64,000 bases of DNA, taken from positions 3,534,001 through 3,598,000 of the forward strand of contig NZ_CP110680.1 in the NCBI RefSeq assembly GCF_028583725.1. The letters run 5' to 3'. The notes beneath the pieces were generated by a model. That model worked only from the letters and a program-made list of their open reading frames with translations, searched no databases and had not been told where the DNA came from. This document shows, piece after piece, positions 26,657 through 35,599 of this stretch (positions are counted from its first letter, which is position 1; every line of letters starts with the position of its first letter). The position numbers were made by a program, and so were the translations under genes. The stretch is from Cellulomonas fimi (GTDB lineage Bacteria > Actinomycetota > Actinomycetes > Actinomycetales > Cellulomonadaceae).

Positions 26657-28282
26657 ATGTCTTCCGCACGCCTGCACGTCTCCGCGCCAGTCCGCCGCAC
26701 CGCCCTCGCGGTGCTCGCCGGCGCACTCTCGGTCGGCATCGTCGGCCTCGGGGCTCCCGCGTCCGCCACGACGGCGGACTACACGAGCAGCGCCGAGTCG
26801 CTCGCCGCGAACACGGCGACCCCGACGACGGTCGCCGTCGACGCGTTCGGCCGCACCGTGTCGGGCGGGTGGGGCACCGCCGTCACCGGCGGGGCGTGGA
26901 GCACCGCCGGGGGCGAGGCGAACGACTACGCCGTCGCGAACGGCATCGCGAGCATGCAGGTCCGCAAGGCCGGCTGGCAGCTGGGCACCTCGCTCCCGAC
27001 CGTGAAGTCGAGCGACACCGACCTCCGGGCGACGGTCAGCCTCGACAAGACGCCGGTCGGTGGCAGCGTCGACGCCGACGTCGTCGGCCGGTTCGTGAAC
27101 GCGACGTCGGGCTACCGCCTCCGCGTCAAGATGCTCGCCGACGGCAAGGTGCGCACGTCGCTGATCAGCGTGAACGGTTCCACGACGACCACCCTGGCGT
27201 CCCAGACGCCCCTGGGTCTGACCGGCGGCGCCGGCAAGCAGCTCGAGGTCCGCCTCGTCGCCACCGGCACCTCCCCGACGAAGCTCCAGGCGAAGATCTG
27301 GGCCGCGGGCACCGCCGAGCCCGCAGACTGGCAGGTCGCCGCGAGCGACAGCACCGCCGCCCTCCAGACGGCCGGCGGCATCGCGTTCGGCGGCTACACC
27401 GGTCCGTCCGTCACGAACGCCCCGATCTCGGTCCGCGTTGCCAACGTGCGCGCCACGTCGACCGAGGTGGCAGCCCCCGCGCCCGTCACCCCCGGCGTGG
27501 TCGGCACCTACGTGCCCGACGCCACCACCACGGGCGTGCCGAACGGGACCAGGCTCACGGTCCACCAGGGCGACCTGACGATCACCACCCCGAACGCGGT
27601 CATCGACGGCCTCGACGTCCGCGGCTTCGTCAAGGTGGCGGCGCCGAACGTCACGATCAAGAACTCGATCATCCGCGGCGCGGCGACCTCGAAGCAGACC
27701 GCGCTGATCACCAGCGCGTCCACCACGTCGTCCGTCACGGTCGTCGACTCCGAGCTCTACAACTCCGTGCCCGGCCCCTGGGTCGACGGTGTGCGCGGCT
27801 ACAACTTCAAGCTCCAGCGCGTGAACCTGCACGACGTGATCGACATGGCGCACATCTACGGCGACAACGTCACCATCGAGGCGTCCTACCTGCACGACAA
27901 CCTGCACTACGAGGTCGACCCGGCCCAGAACAACACCCCGAGCCACGACGACAGCATCCAGATCCAGAAGGGCAACAACATCCGGATCGTCGGCAACAAC
28001 ATCTCGGGCGCGTTCAACACGGGCATCCAGTTCACGCAGGACCAGGGCATCGTCTCGAACGTGACCGTCGACAAGAACTACCTCGACGGCGGCGGCTGCA
28101 CCGTGAACCTCGCCGAGAAGGGCAGGGGCCCGTTCCAGGGCATCACGGTCAAGGACAACAAGTTCGGCCGCACCACGAAGGTCTACAACTGCGCGATCAT
28201 CTCGCCGACCACCACGGTCGTCGCGAACTCGAACAACTACTTCACGGACGGCGCCGTCGCCACCGTCCGCAAGGGCAGCTGA
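26657..28282 (+). CDS. Secreted right-handed beta-helix protein with N-terminal GGWG module
   Basis: A 541-residue exported protein. A signal peptide covers about residues 1-37 (ending SATTADY). A module at about 59-271 starting DAFGRTVSGGWG is homologous to the C-terminal modules of the two PKD proteins, with shared GYRLRVKML, AKIWAAGTAEPADW and STAALQTAGG. After a short Pro/Ala linker a parallel beta-helix occupies about 285-541, with rungs such as APNVTIKNSIIRG, NVTIEASYLHDN, NNIRIVGNNISG and GIQFTQDQGIVSNVTV. An acidic pair in SHDDSIQIQKG may be catalytic or metal-binding, as in beta-helix lyases and hydrolases. The ATG at 26657 follows GAGGAG. A role in binding or trimming the locus polysaccharide is likely but unproven. 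Confidence 0.85.
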   Translation: MSSARLHVSAPVRRTALAVLAGALSVGIVGLGAPASATTADYTSSAESLAANTATPTTVAVDAFGRTVSGGWGTAVTGGAWSTAGGEANDYAVANGIASMQVRKAGWQLGTSLPTVKSSDTDLRATVSLDKTPVGGSVDADVVGRFVNATSGYRLRVKMLADGKVRTSLISVNGSTTTTLASQTPLGLTGGAGKQLEVRLVATGTSPTKLQAKIWAAGTAEPADWQVAASDSTAALQTAGGIAFGGYTGPSVTNAPISVRVANVRATSTEVAAPAPVTPGVVGTYVPDATTTGVPNGTRLTVHQGDLTITTPNAVIDGLDVRGFVKVAAPNVTIKNSIIRGAATSKQTALITSASTTSSVTVVDSELYNSVPGPWVDGVRGYNFKLQRVNLHDVIDMAHIYGDNVTIEASYLHDNLHYEVDPAQNNTPSHDDSIQIQKGNNIRIVGNNISGAFNTGIQFTQDQGIVSNVTVDKNYLDGGGCTVNLAEKGRGPFQGITVKDNKFGRTTKVYNCAIISPTTTVVANSNNYFTDGAVATVRKGS

Positions 28283-28336
28283 CCAGCCCTTCCGCACCAC
28301 GGGCGCGCCGGACCGACCGGTCCCCCGCGCCCACGC

Positions 28337-28381
28337 ACGGACGGAGCACGTCCCGGACACCCCGGGGCGGGCTCCGTCCGT
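28337..28381 (+). terminator. Hairpin terminator after the first beta-helix gene
   Basis: ACGGACGGAGC (28337-28347) pairs with GCTCCGTCCGT (28371-28381), an 11-bp perfect stem with a 23-base interior that is itself GC-rich. It starts 54 bases after the stop codon at 28282. Confidence 0.55.
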
Positions 28382-28450
28382 CGTGGCTCACGGCGGGCGG
28401 GTGAAGACGTCCCACATGCCGAGATCCGTTGCCCCGCGGTCCCGACGCAG

Positions 28451-28527
28451 GTCACGAACAGGTCACGGCCCGGACGAGGCGTGTCCGAGACGTCGTGATT
28501 CCGCCGAATGGGTGTTTCTCCTATAGT
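28451..28527 (+). promoter_or_regulatory. Promoter region of the second beta-helix gene: GTCAC direct repeat and -10
   Basis: Two GTCAC pentamers (28451-28455 and 28462-28466) lie exactly 11 bases apart, the same GTnAC-N6-GTnAC arrangement seen before both muralytic genes at 55561 and 56944. A -10-like TATAGT follows at 28522-28527. The start codon lies about 155 bases downstream. The repeat fits an activator site upstream of the promoter. Confidence 0.45.
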
Positions 28528-28682
28528 CGGCGTGCGCGGCGAGCCAGGGCCACGTACGCGGCGAAGTCGCAGGCCCGGGCTCCTCGCGGGACCGGCAGGA
28601 CCCTCCACGGACGGGTGCTCCACCCGTGCAGGACCTGTCGGATCGCCGCTCGACGCCCTGGCCCCCACCCTGGAGACCGCCC

Positions 28683-30887
28683 GTGCGAGGACGACACAGC
28701 GAGACGCAGCACCCGCCGACCCACCGGGCGGCCCGTCCACGGACGACCGCACCGAGCCGACGCCTCGTCACCACCGTCGCGTCCGCGGCCGCCCTCGCCG
28801 TCGCCCTCGTCGTCGCGATCATCGCCCCGGCGGAGTCCGCACCGATCGGCGTCTACCGCCCCGTCGCACCGACCCGTGTGCTGTCGGGGACGACGCTGGC
28901 CCCCGGCGGCACCGTCACGGTCACGCTCCCGGCGGTCCCGGCCGGCGCCACGTCCGCGACCCTCCAGGTCACCGGGGCGCGCACGACCGCGACCACCACG
29001 CGCATCTCCGTGTGCCCGGGCAGCGCCGTCACGGACGCGTGCACCGCGTCGCCCGCGCTCGTCGTCACCGCCGAGGAGCCGGCGTCCGCGACGGTCACCG
29101 TGCCCGTCAGCGCCGGACAGCCCACCGTCACGCTGCAGGCCACCGCCGACACCCGGGTCTTCGCCGACCTGCACGGCTTCGGCGTCGACGCCTCGAAGGG
29201 CTCGGCCGCCGAGGACTCCCTCTACGTCCCGGTCGACCCGCACCGCGTGCTCGAGACGAGCGTCTCCGGGCGCGGCACCACCGCGCTGACCCTCCCCGAG
29301 GCGCCCCGCGGCGCCACCGCCGTCGCGCTGCGGCTCACCTCGACCGCCAGCACCGAGACCTCGTACGTCGCCGTGTGCCCCGACGGCCAGACCACCGCGA
29401 CGTGCGCCGCGACCTCCGTGCTCAACCCGATCCCCGAGCGCGCCCGGCAGGCGTCGCTCGTCGTGCGGCTCGGCGCCGGCGGCACGCTCCAGCTGTTCAA
29501 CCAGCAGGGCGACCACACCGTCGCGATCGACGTCGACGGGTGGTACGTCGCCCGCGGGGTCAGCAGCACCGGCGGCAACCTGCAGACGCTCGAGGAGCCC
29601 GACACGCTCGCGGACAAGGTCGTGAAGTCGGGCGCCAGCGCGACGCTCACGCTCGACGACGTCCCCGCGAACGCCACCGCGGTCCAGGTCCGGCTCACCG
29701 CGAAGGGCGCCTGGCGTCCCACCGAGCTCAGCGCGTGCCCCGGCACTGCCGCGTCGCAGGACTGCCGCGAGACGACCTTCCTCGTCGCGTCGCCCGACGC
29801 ACCGGCCCGCAACCAGGCACTCGTCCCGCTCGGCGGTGCGGCGCGCGACACCATCACGCTGTCGTCGAGCGACGCGAGCGTCCGCGTGACCCCCGAGGTC
29901 GTCGGCTACGTCGTCGGCCCCGGCGGCGTCACGGTCCCGCCGCCCACGTCGACACGGACCCCCACGCCCACCGTCACGCCGACGCCCACCCCGACGCCGA
30001 CGCCGACCCCCACCCCGACGCCGACCGCGACGTCGACCCCGAAGCCGACGGCGGCGCCCACGGCCACCGCGACTCCCCAGCCGCAGACGACGGCCGCACC
30101 GGGCAGCGTCAAGCCGGGCGCGTCCAACACGGGGGTGCCCGCTGGGACGAGGCTCACCGTGCACGAGGGCGACCTCACCGTCACCACCCCCGGTGCGGTG
30201 GTCGACTCGCTCGACATCCGCGGGTTCGTCAAGATCGCGGCGCCCAACGTCACGATCAAGAACTCGATCATCCGCGGCTACGCGACGACCATCCAGCGCG
30301 CGCTCGTCACCAACAACACCAGCGGCGCGAGCGTGCTGATCCAGGACAGCGAGCTGTACGCGCAGTCGCCGTCGGCCCACATCGACGGCGTCCGCGGGTC
30401 CAACATCACCGTGCGCCGCAGCAACATCCACGACGTCATCGACGTGTTCCACCTCACCGGCGGCAACGTCACGATCGAGTCGTCGTGGCTGCACGACAAC
30501 CTGCACTACGAGAAGGACCCGCTGCAGAACAACACCCCGAGCCACGACGACACCGTGCAGATCCAGACCGGGTCGAACATCACGATCGTCGGCAACACCA
30601 TCGAGGACGCGAACAACAGCGGCATCCAGTTCACGCAGGACCAGGGTGTCGTCTCGAACGTCACGATCTCGAAGAACTGGGCCGGCGGCGGCGGGTGCAC
30701 CATCAACTTCGCCGAGAAGGGCAAGGGCCCGTTCCAGGGCGTCGTCATCACGGACAACGTCTTCAGCCGCGACCAGCGCGTCGCGAACTGCGCGATCATC
30801 GCGCCCTCGACGACGAGCAAGGTGCTGACCGTCGCCCGCAACACCTGGACCGACGGCAGCGCGGTGAGCGTCTCGCGCGGCGACTGA
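28683..30887 (+). CDS. Secreted right-handed beta-helix protein with triple N-terminal beta repeats
   Basis: A 734-residue exported protein. An N-terminal membrane-type signal lies at about residues 26-52. Three repeats of about 120 residues follow (about 55-175, 181-292 and 299-415), with recurring PTRVL/PHRVL, VTLQAT/LQLFNQ and VDGWY/VVGYV endings. They resemble the extracellular repeat domains of actinobacterial wall-associated enzymes. A Pro-Thr repeat linker (about 420-476) leads to a beta-helix (about 483-734) homologous to that of the 26657-28282 product, with APNVTIKNSIIRGY, LHDNLHYEKDP and SHDDTVQIQ. The GTG at 28683 is chosen because GGAG stands seven bases upstream; an in-frame GTG at 28626 would add 19 residues. 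It is probably a surface polysaccharide-binding or -cleaving protein. Confidence 0.82.
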   Translation: MRGRHSETQHPPTHRAARPRTTAPSRRLVTTVASAAALAVALVVAIIAPAESAPIGVYRPVAPTRVLSGTTLAPGGTVTVTLPAVPAGATSATLQVTGARTTATTTRISVCPGSAVTDACTASPALVVTAEEPASATVTVPVSAGQPTVTLQATADTRVFADLHGFGVDASKGSAAEDSLYVPVDPHRVLETSVSGRGTTALTLPEAPRGATAVALRLTSTASTETSYVAVCPDGQTTATCAATSVLNPIPERARQASLVVRLGAGGTLQLFNQQGDHTVAIDVDGWYVARGVSSTGGNLQTLEEPDTLADKVVKSGASATLTLDDVPANATAVQVRLTAKGAWRPTELSACPGTAASQDCRETTFLVASPDAPARNQALVPLGGAARDTITLSSSDASVRVTPEVVGYVVGPGGVTVPPPTSTRTPTPTVTPTPTPTPTPTPTPTPTATSTPKPTAAPTATATPQPQTTAAPGSVKPGASNTGVPAGTRLTVHEGDLTVTTPGAVVDSLDIRGFVKIAAPNVTIKNSIIRGYATTIQRALVTNNTSGASVLIQDSELYAQSPSAHIDGVRGSNITVRRSNIHDVIDVFHLTGGNVTIESSWLHDNLHYEKDPLQNNTPSHDDTVQIQTGSNITIVGNTIEDANNSGIQFTQDQGVVSNVTISKNWAGGGGCTINFAEKGKGPFQGVVITDNVFSRDQRVANCAIIAPSTTSKVLTVARNTWTDGSAVSVSRGD
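29940..30110 (+). repeat. Pro-Thr codon repeat (spacer between wall repeats and beta-helix)
   Basis: A low-complexity run built from CCSACS-type hexanucleotides encodes alternating Pro-Thr residues. It separates the repeat region from the beta-helix. Such tracts change length readily by slippage. Confidence 0.75.
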
Positions 30888-30901
30888 CCCGCTCGCACGG
30901 C

Positions 30902-30935
30902 CGAGGACGGCACCCCCACGGGAGTGCCGTCCTCG
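30902..30935. terminator. Bidirectional hairpin terminator between beta-helix gene and pth
   Basis: CGAGGACGGCAC (30902-30913) pairs with GTGCCGTCCTCG (30924-30935) in a 12-bp stem with a 10-base loop. It lies between the convergent stops at 30887 and 30958 and could end transcription from both sides. Confidence 0.75.
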
Positions 30936-30957
30936 TCGCGCCGGGCCTCGGGTGCCG

Positions 30958-31578
30958 TCAGGCCTTCGTGTGGAAGCGCAGCTGGGCCTTCTCCAGGCCC
31001 TCGACGACGACGGCCTCGACCGCGTCCGCGGCGGCGTCGAGCAGCCACGGCAGGTCCTTGAGCTCGGGCTTCGCGAAGTCCCGCAGGACGAAGTCGGCCG
31101 GGTCCATCCGGCCCGGCGGCCGGCCCACGCCGACGCGCACCCGCACGTAGTCCTTGGTGCCCAGCGCCTTCGACGTGTCGCGGAGCCCGTTGTGGCCGCC
31201 CTCGCCTCCCCCGCGCTTGAGCCGCACGTCGGCGAACGGGATGTCGAGCTCGTCGTGCACCACGACGACCCGCTCCGCGGGCACGTCGTAGTACTTCGCG
31301 AGCGCCGCCACCGGTCCGCCGGACACGTTCATGTACGTCGTCGGCTTCGCGAGGATGACGCGCGGGCCGGGCACACCGCCGGGCAGCGTCCCGAGCCGCG
31401 CCTCGGCGACCGCGGCCTGCGGGCGGCGCGACAGCACCCCGCCGCCCTTCCCGCCGAACGACGCACCGGTGCGGCGCGCGAGCTCGTCGAGCACCATCTG
31501 GCCCACGTTGTGGCGGTTGCCCGCGTACTGCGGCCCCGGGTTGCCGAGGCCCACGACGAGCCACGGTCCGTCGGTCAT
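30958..31578 (-). CDS. pth: Peptidyl-tRNA hydrolase
   Basis: A 206-residue cytosolic esterase that recycles tRNA from prematurely released peptidyl-tRNA. The fold starts [20 protein letters not shown], with the catalytic His at residue 23. [31 protein letters not shown] and GGHNGLR follow, matching the substrate-binding Asn and catalytic Asp regions. The length is normal for the bacterial family. The ATG at 31578 is preceded by AGGGAG; an in-frame upstream start at 31623 adds an unconserved 15-residue tail. It stands downstream of rplY with a hairpin between them, the usual rplY-pth actinobacterial order. Confidence 0.95.
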   Translation of the reverse strand: MTDGPWLVVGLGNPGPQYAGNRHNVGQMVLDELARRTGASFGGKGGGVLSRRPQAAVAEARLGTLPGGVPGPRVILAKPTTYMNVSGGPVAALAKYYDVPAERVVVVHDELDIPFADVRLKRGGGEGGHNGLRDTSKALGTKDYVRVRVGVGRPPGRMDPADFVLRDFAKPELKDLPWLLDAAADAVEAVVVEGLEKAQLRFHTKA

Positions 31579-31610
31579 GAACGCTCCCTGCGTCGAGGTC
31601 GGACGAACGA

Positions 31611-31646
31611 CGACGCCCGGCACCGCAGGAACGGTACCGGGCGTCG
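31611..31646 (-). terminator. Hairpin terminator after rplY
   Basis: CGACGCCCGGCACC (31611-31624) pairs with GGTACCGGGCGTCG (31633-31646), with one mismatch (31621/31636) and an 8-base loop. It sits between the rplY stop and the pth start. It may attenuate rather than fully separate the two genes. Confidence 0.65.
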
Positions 31647-31663
31647 CGGGTGGTGCTGGAGGA

Positions 31664-32294
31664 TCAGCCCTCGGCCGGGGCGTCCGCGGCGGAGGCGGCC
31701 GACTGCTCGGCGGCGAGCTCGGCAGCGGCCTCGTCGGCCGCGAGGTCGTCCGCCGACACCTGCGGCAGGCTGACCGTCAGGACGATCACCTCGGCGTCCG
31801 TCACGAGCGTCGCGCCCTTCGGCAGCGCGAGGTCGCCGGCGTGCACGATGGCACCGGCCTCGAGACCCGCGATGTCGACCTCGACGTTCTGCGGCAGGTG
31901 CGTCGCCTCGGCCTCGAGGGACACGGCCTGCGTCTCGACGACGTGGATCGTGCCGGGGGCGGACTCGCCGACGACGTGCACGGGCACCTCGACGGCGACC
32001 TTCTCGCCCTTCTTCACGATGAGCAGGTCGACGTGCTCGATGACGTTGCGGACCGGCTCGACCTGGACGTCCTTGGCCAGCGCGAGCGTGGTCTTGCCGT
32101 CGAGCCTCGATCTCGAAGAGGGCGTTCGCGTGCTTGACCGCGAGCATCGTCTCGTGGCCCGGGAGGGACACGTGGACCGGGTCCGAGCCGTGCCCGTACA
32201 GGACGGCGGGGATCTGGTGGGCACGGCGCAGGCGGCGCGCGGCGCCCTTGCCGAACTCGGTGCGGGCGGTGGCGACGAGCTTGACCTCGGACAC
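31664..32294 (-). pseudogene. rplY: 50S ribosomal protein L25/general stress protein Ctc, interrupted by a one-base frameshift
   Basis: L25 binds 5S rRNA in the large ribosomal subunit. Reading from the GTG at 32294 gives VSEVKLVATARTEFGKGAAR up to NALFEIE. The rest, DGKTTLALAKDVQVEPVRNV, continues in the next frame to the stop at 31664 with the TL5/CTC-type C-terminal domain. One extra C at 32105/32106 explains the break: GAGCC where GAGC restores FEIELDGKTTLAL. The repaired protein would be 209 residues, a normal length. All conserved sequence on both sides is intact, so a sequencing or assembly error is at least as likely as true inactivation. The ribosome site GGGAG precedes the start. 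Confidence 0.85.
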
Positions 32295-32549
32295 GGTGAC
32301 TCCCAGGAGCAGGCGTCCGCGACCGGGCGCGGACGGGATGACGGTGATGGCGGTGCCACCGCCGGGGCGGCGGCACGTGAACAACGGCGTGGGTGGTGGC
32401 CTCGACGCGGGGCGCAGGACGGGCACGCGGAGGCGTGCGCCCAGTCGATCACGGAGCTGGTGCGGCCGTGCGACCCGGGCGGTGGACCTGCACCGCACCT
32501 GGGCCACGTCGTACGACCGTCCGACGTCCCTCGCCGAGGCAACCTGACG

Positions 32550-32579
32550 ATCTTACCCGCTGGCGGCACCCATCCCCAA
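32550..32579 (-). promoter_or_regulatory. rplY promoter with a long untranslated leader
   Basis: On the minus strand TTGGGG (32579-32574), 18 bases, then TAAGAT (32555-32550), a good housekeeping sigma-factor promoter. It lies about 255 bases upstream of the rplY start, so the mRNA would have a leader of roughly 250 bases (32295-32544). No gene was recognised in this leader. Confidence 0.5.
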
Positions 32580-32647
32580 CTCCCGCAAGGTCCCGGGTGA
32601 GGACGAGCGGCGTGTGCCACACCCCCGCGCAGGGCGCCGGGCACGAC

Positions 32648-32686
32648 GACGGCCCCGGACCTGCACGAGGCGGGTCCGGGGCCGTC
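32648..32686 (-). terminator. Hairpin terminator of the glmU-prs operon
   Basis: A perfect 14-bp inverted repeat, GACGGCCCCGGACC (32648-32661) and GGTCCGGGGCCGTC (32673-32686), with an 11-base loop. It lies a few bases downstream of the prs stop codon at 32695. Confidence 0.8.
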
Positions 32687-32694
32687 CGTGCAGG

Positions 32695-33678
32695 TCAGGC
32701 GTTGCCGTCGAAGAGCGACGTCACCGAGCCGTCGTCGAAGACCTCGCGGATCGCCCGCGCGATCAGCGGCGCGATCGACAGCACCGTGAGCTTCTCGAAC
32801 CGGGTCTCGTCCTCGATCGGCAGCGTGTCCGTGACGATCACCTCACGCGCGCCGCTCTCCTGGAGGCGCTCGGCCGCCGGGTGGGACAGCACACCGTGCG
32901 TCGCGGCGACGATGACGTCCTTCGCGCCGGCGTCGAGCAGCACGCGCGCCGCGCCCGCGATCGTGCCGCCGGTGTCGATGAGGTCGTCGACGAGCACGCA
33001 CGAGCGGCCCTCGACCTCGCCGACGACGCGGTTCGCGACCGTCTTGTTCGGGCTGCGGATGTCCCGCGTCTTGTGCACGAACGCGAGCGGGGCACCGCCG
33101 AGCTTCGCCGCCCACTGCTCGGCCACACGGATGCGGCCGGCGTCGGGCGAGACCACCGTCACGTTCGACGTGTCGACGCGCGTGCGGACGTAGTCGATGA
33201 GCGTCGGCATCGCCCACAGGTGGTCGACCGGGCCGTCGAAGAAGCCCTGGATCTGCGCGGTGTGCAGGTCCACGCTCATCAGGCGGTCGGCGCCGGCCGT
33301 CTTGAACAGGTCGGCCAGCAGCCGGGCCGAGATCGGCTCGCGGCCGCGGTGCTTCTTGTCCTGACGGGCGTAGCCGTAGAACGGCGCGACGACGGTGATC
33401 GTCTTCGCGGACGCCCGCTTGAGGGCGTCGACCATGAGCAGCTGCTCCATGATCCACTGGTTGATCGGCCGCGCGTGCGACTGCAGGACGAAGGCGTCCG
33501 AGCCGCGCACCGACTCGCCGAACCGGGTGTAGATCTCGCCGTTCGCGAAGTCGTACGCCGTGGTCGGCACGAGCTCGATGCCGAGGTGCTCCGCGACGTC
33601 GGACGCGAGCTCGGTGTGCGCGCGTCCGGAGACGAGCACCAGGCGCTTCTCGCCGTCGTTCGAGACGATGCCGGTCAT
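32695..33678 (-). CDS. prs: Ribose-phosphate pyrophosphokinase (PRPP synthetase)
   Basis: A 327-residue cytosolic enzyme making PRPP from ribose 5-phosphate and ATP, feeding nucleotide, His and Trp synthesis. Class I signatures are present: [39 protein letters not shown] (the flexible ATP loop), [20 protein letters not shown] and the PRPP-binding loop [17 protein letters not shown]. The length is typical. The ATG at 33678 overlaps the glmU stop (ATGA), so the genes are co-translated as glmU-prs, a conserved actinobacterial pair. Confidence 0.96.
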   Translation of the reverse strand: MTGIVSNDGEKRLVLVSGRAHTELASDVAEHLGIELVPTTAYDFANGEIYTRFGESVRGSDAFVLQSHARPINQWIMEQLLMVDALKRASAKTITVVAPFYGYARQDKKHRGREPISARLLADLFKTAGADRLMSVDLHTAQIQGFFDGPVDHLWAMPTLIDYVRTRVDTSNVTVVSPDAGRIRVAEQWAAKLGGAPLAFVHKTRDIRSPNKTVANRVVGEVEGRSCVLVDDLIDTGGTIAGAARVLLDAGAKDVIVAATHGVLSHPAAERLQESGAREVIVTDTLPIEDETRFEKLTVLSIAPLIARAIREVFDDGSVTSLFDGNA

Positions 33679-35330
33679 CGCGCCGACTCCTCCGTGGTCG
33701 GGCCTGCCGGGTCGGCGAGCGGGGTGGGCTGGTCGGGCAGGTCCGGCGGCGGGGTCCGGCGAGGGCCGCTCGCGGCCTGGGCGGCGCGCTCGCGCTCGGC
33801 GCGCGCCTGCGGCGACAGCTCGTCGGCCGCGCCACCACCCGCGCGGGCGGCGGCGTCGGCGGCAGCGGTGCCGGCCCGGGCCCGCGCGACCCAGCCCTCG
33901 ATGTTGCGCTGCGCGCCGGCCGAGACGCCCAGGGCGCCCGGCGGGACGTCGCGCCGGATGACGCTGCCCGCCCCCGTGTACGCGCCGTCGCCGATCGTGA
34001 CCGGCGCGACGAACATGTTGTCCGCGCCCGTGCGGGCGTGCGAGCCGATCGTCGTGTGGTGCTTGTTGACGCCGTCGTAGTTGACGGTCACCGACGCGGC
34101 GCCGATATTCGTGTGCTCGCCGATCGTCGCGTCGCCCACGTAGGACAGGTGCGGGACCTTCGAGCCGGTGCCGATCTGCGCGTTCTTGGTCTCGACGAAC
34201 GTGCCGATCTTCCCGTCGGTGCCGAGCACCGTCCCGGGGCGCAGGTAGGCGAACGGGCCGACGCTCGCGCCCTCGCCGATCACCGCGAGCTCGCCGTGCG
34301 TGCGGCTCACCGTGGCGCGCGGGCCGACCTCCACGCTCGTGAGCGTCGTGTCCGGGCCGACCGTCGCGCCCTCGCGGACGACCGTCGCGCCGTGGAGCTG
34401 CGTGCCGGGCAGAAGGGTCACGTCGCGCTCGAGCTCGACGTCGACGTCGACCCACGTCGTCGCCGGGTCCACGACCGTGACGCCGTCGCGCATCCAGTCC
34501 TCGAGGATCCGGCGGTTGAGCTCCGCCCGCAGCCGTGCGAGCTGGACGCGGTCGTTCACGCCCTCGACGACCACCGGGTCGTCGGTGCGCAGCGCCCGCA
34601 CGTGGCCGCCGGCCTCGCGCGCGATCGCCAGCACGTCCGTCAGGTAGACCTCACCCTGCGCGTTGTCGCGGCCGAGGCGGCCGAGCGCGCCGCGCAGCAC
34701 CGCGGCGTCGAACACGTAGATCGACGAGTTGATCTCGGTGATCGCGCGCTGCTCGTCGTCGGCGTCCTTCTGCTCGACGATGCCGAGCACGTCGCCCGTG
34801 CCGGGCTCGCGCAGGATGCGGCCGTAGCCCGTGGGGTCGTCGACCTCGGTCGTGAGGACCGTCACCGCGTTGCCGTCGGCGTGGTGCGCTGCGAGCAGCT
34901 CACCGAGCGTGCCCGCGTCGAGCAGCGGGACGTCGCCCGCGACCACGACGACCGCACCGTCGAGCAGCACGCCCGCGGCCGAGCCGGGCACGCCCACGCC
35001 GTGGCCGGACGCACCGGCCGCCTGCGCCTGCGCGGCCGCGTCGAGCGCGGTCATCGCGACCTGGACGGCACGGCCGGTGCCGGGGATGTCGTCCTGGTCG
35101 GCGAGCAGCGCCTGCGGGTCGACCTCGGCGACGTGCGCCGCGACGGCCTCACGGCCGTGCCGGACGACGACGACGACGCGGCCCGGGTCGAGCGCGCGCG
35201 CCGTGGCGAGCGCGTGACCGAGCATGCTCCGGCCGGCGAGGGTGTGCAGGACCTTGGGGGTTGCCGAGCGCATCCGCGTTCCCTCACCAGCGGCGAGGAC
35301 GACGACGGCAGCCGGGCGGGGGAACGTCAC
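33675..35330 (-). CDS. glmU: Bifunctional GlmU: UDP-GlcNAc pyrophosphorylase / GlcN-1-P acetyltransferase
   Basis: Makes UDP-N-acetylglucosamine for peptidoglycan and polysaccharides in two steps. The N-terminal uridylyltransferase has [20 protein letters not shown] and [13 protein letters not shown]. The C-terminal left-handed beta-helix acetyltransferase has [20 protein letters not shown] and [14 protein letters not shown], which carries the catalytic His. At 551 residues it is longer than the usual 450-500: there is an Ala/Gly-rich insertion near residues 105-125 and a roughly 70-residue Pro/Ala/Arg-rich tail, as in mycobacterial forms. The GTG at 35330 is used, with AGGAG upstream. It also supplies precursor for the EPS locus. 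Confidence 0.95.
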   Translation of the reverse strand: MTFPRPAAVVVLAAGEGTRMRSATPKVLHTLAGRSMLGHALATARALDPGRVVVVVRHGREAVAAHVAEVDPQALLADQDDIPGTGRAVQVAMTALDAAAQAQAAGASGHGVGVPGSAAGVLLDGAVVVVAGDVPLLDAGTLGELLAAHHADGNAVTVLTTEVDDPTGYGRILREPGTGDVLGIVEQKDADDEQRAITEINSSIYVFDAAVLRGALGRLGRDNAQGEVYLTDVLAIAREAGGHVRALRTDDPVVVEGVNDRVQLARLRAELNRRILEDWMRDGVTVVDPATTWVDVDVELERDVTLLPGTQLHGATVVREGATVGPDTTLTSVEVGPRATVSRTHGELAVIGEGASVGPFAYLRPGTVLGTDGKIGTFVETKNAQIGTGSKVPHLSYVGDATIGEHTNIGAASVTVNYDGVNKHHTTIGSHARTGADNMFVAPVTIGDGAYTGAGSVIRRDVPPGALGVSAGAQRNIEGWVARARAGTAAADAAARAGGGAADELSPQARAERERAAQAASGPRRTPPPDLPDQPTPLADPAGPTTEESAR

Positions 35331-35438
35331 CTGAGGGTGCTCCTCGCGGGTCTGCCCGGAGCACTCCGGGCGGCGGGACCGTGGGCACCTGCACTCTACC
35401 GCCGACCCCAGGGCCCTCCCGACGGGTGGCCCGAGCGG

Positions 35439-35510
35439 CTCCGCCCCCAGGATTCGAACCTGGACCGCGAGGCTCCAAAGGCCTGCGTGCTGCCGTTACA
35501 CCAGGGCGGA
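35439..35510 (-). tRNA. tRNA-Gln (anticodon TTG)
   Basis: A 72-base cloverleaf: acceptor TCCGCCC (35510-35504) pairs with GGGCGGA, and the T-arm CCAGG-TTCGAAT-CCTGG and a D-arm with a GTG/CAC stem are present. The anticodon loop CTTTGGA gives anticodon TTG, decoding CAA for glutamine. The 3' CCA is not fully encoded. It lies just upstream of glmU on the same strand, a typical neighbour in actinobacteria. No att-like duplicate of its 3' end was noticed. Confidence 0.93.
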
Positions 35511-35599
35511 CCGGCGCCGTGCCGTCGGCCGACAGTCTGCCAGGCGCCGACAGGCGGACCCTCGGGGGTCCGTGGGCCGCACACGGCATGATGTTCCCC

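Noticed and set aside
35439..35510. tRNA-Gln as an integration site for the downstream accessory block
   Set aside because: No integrase gene and no duplicated tRNA 3' end were found.
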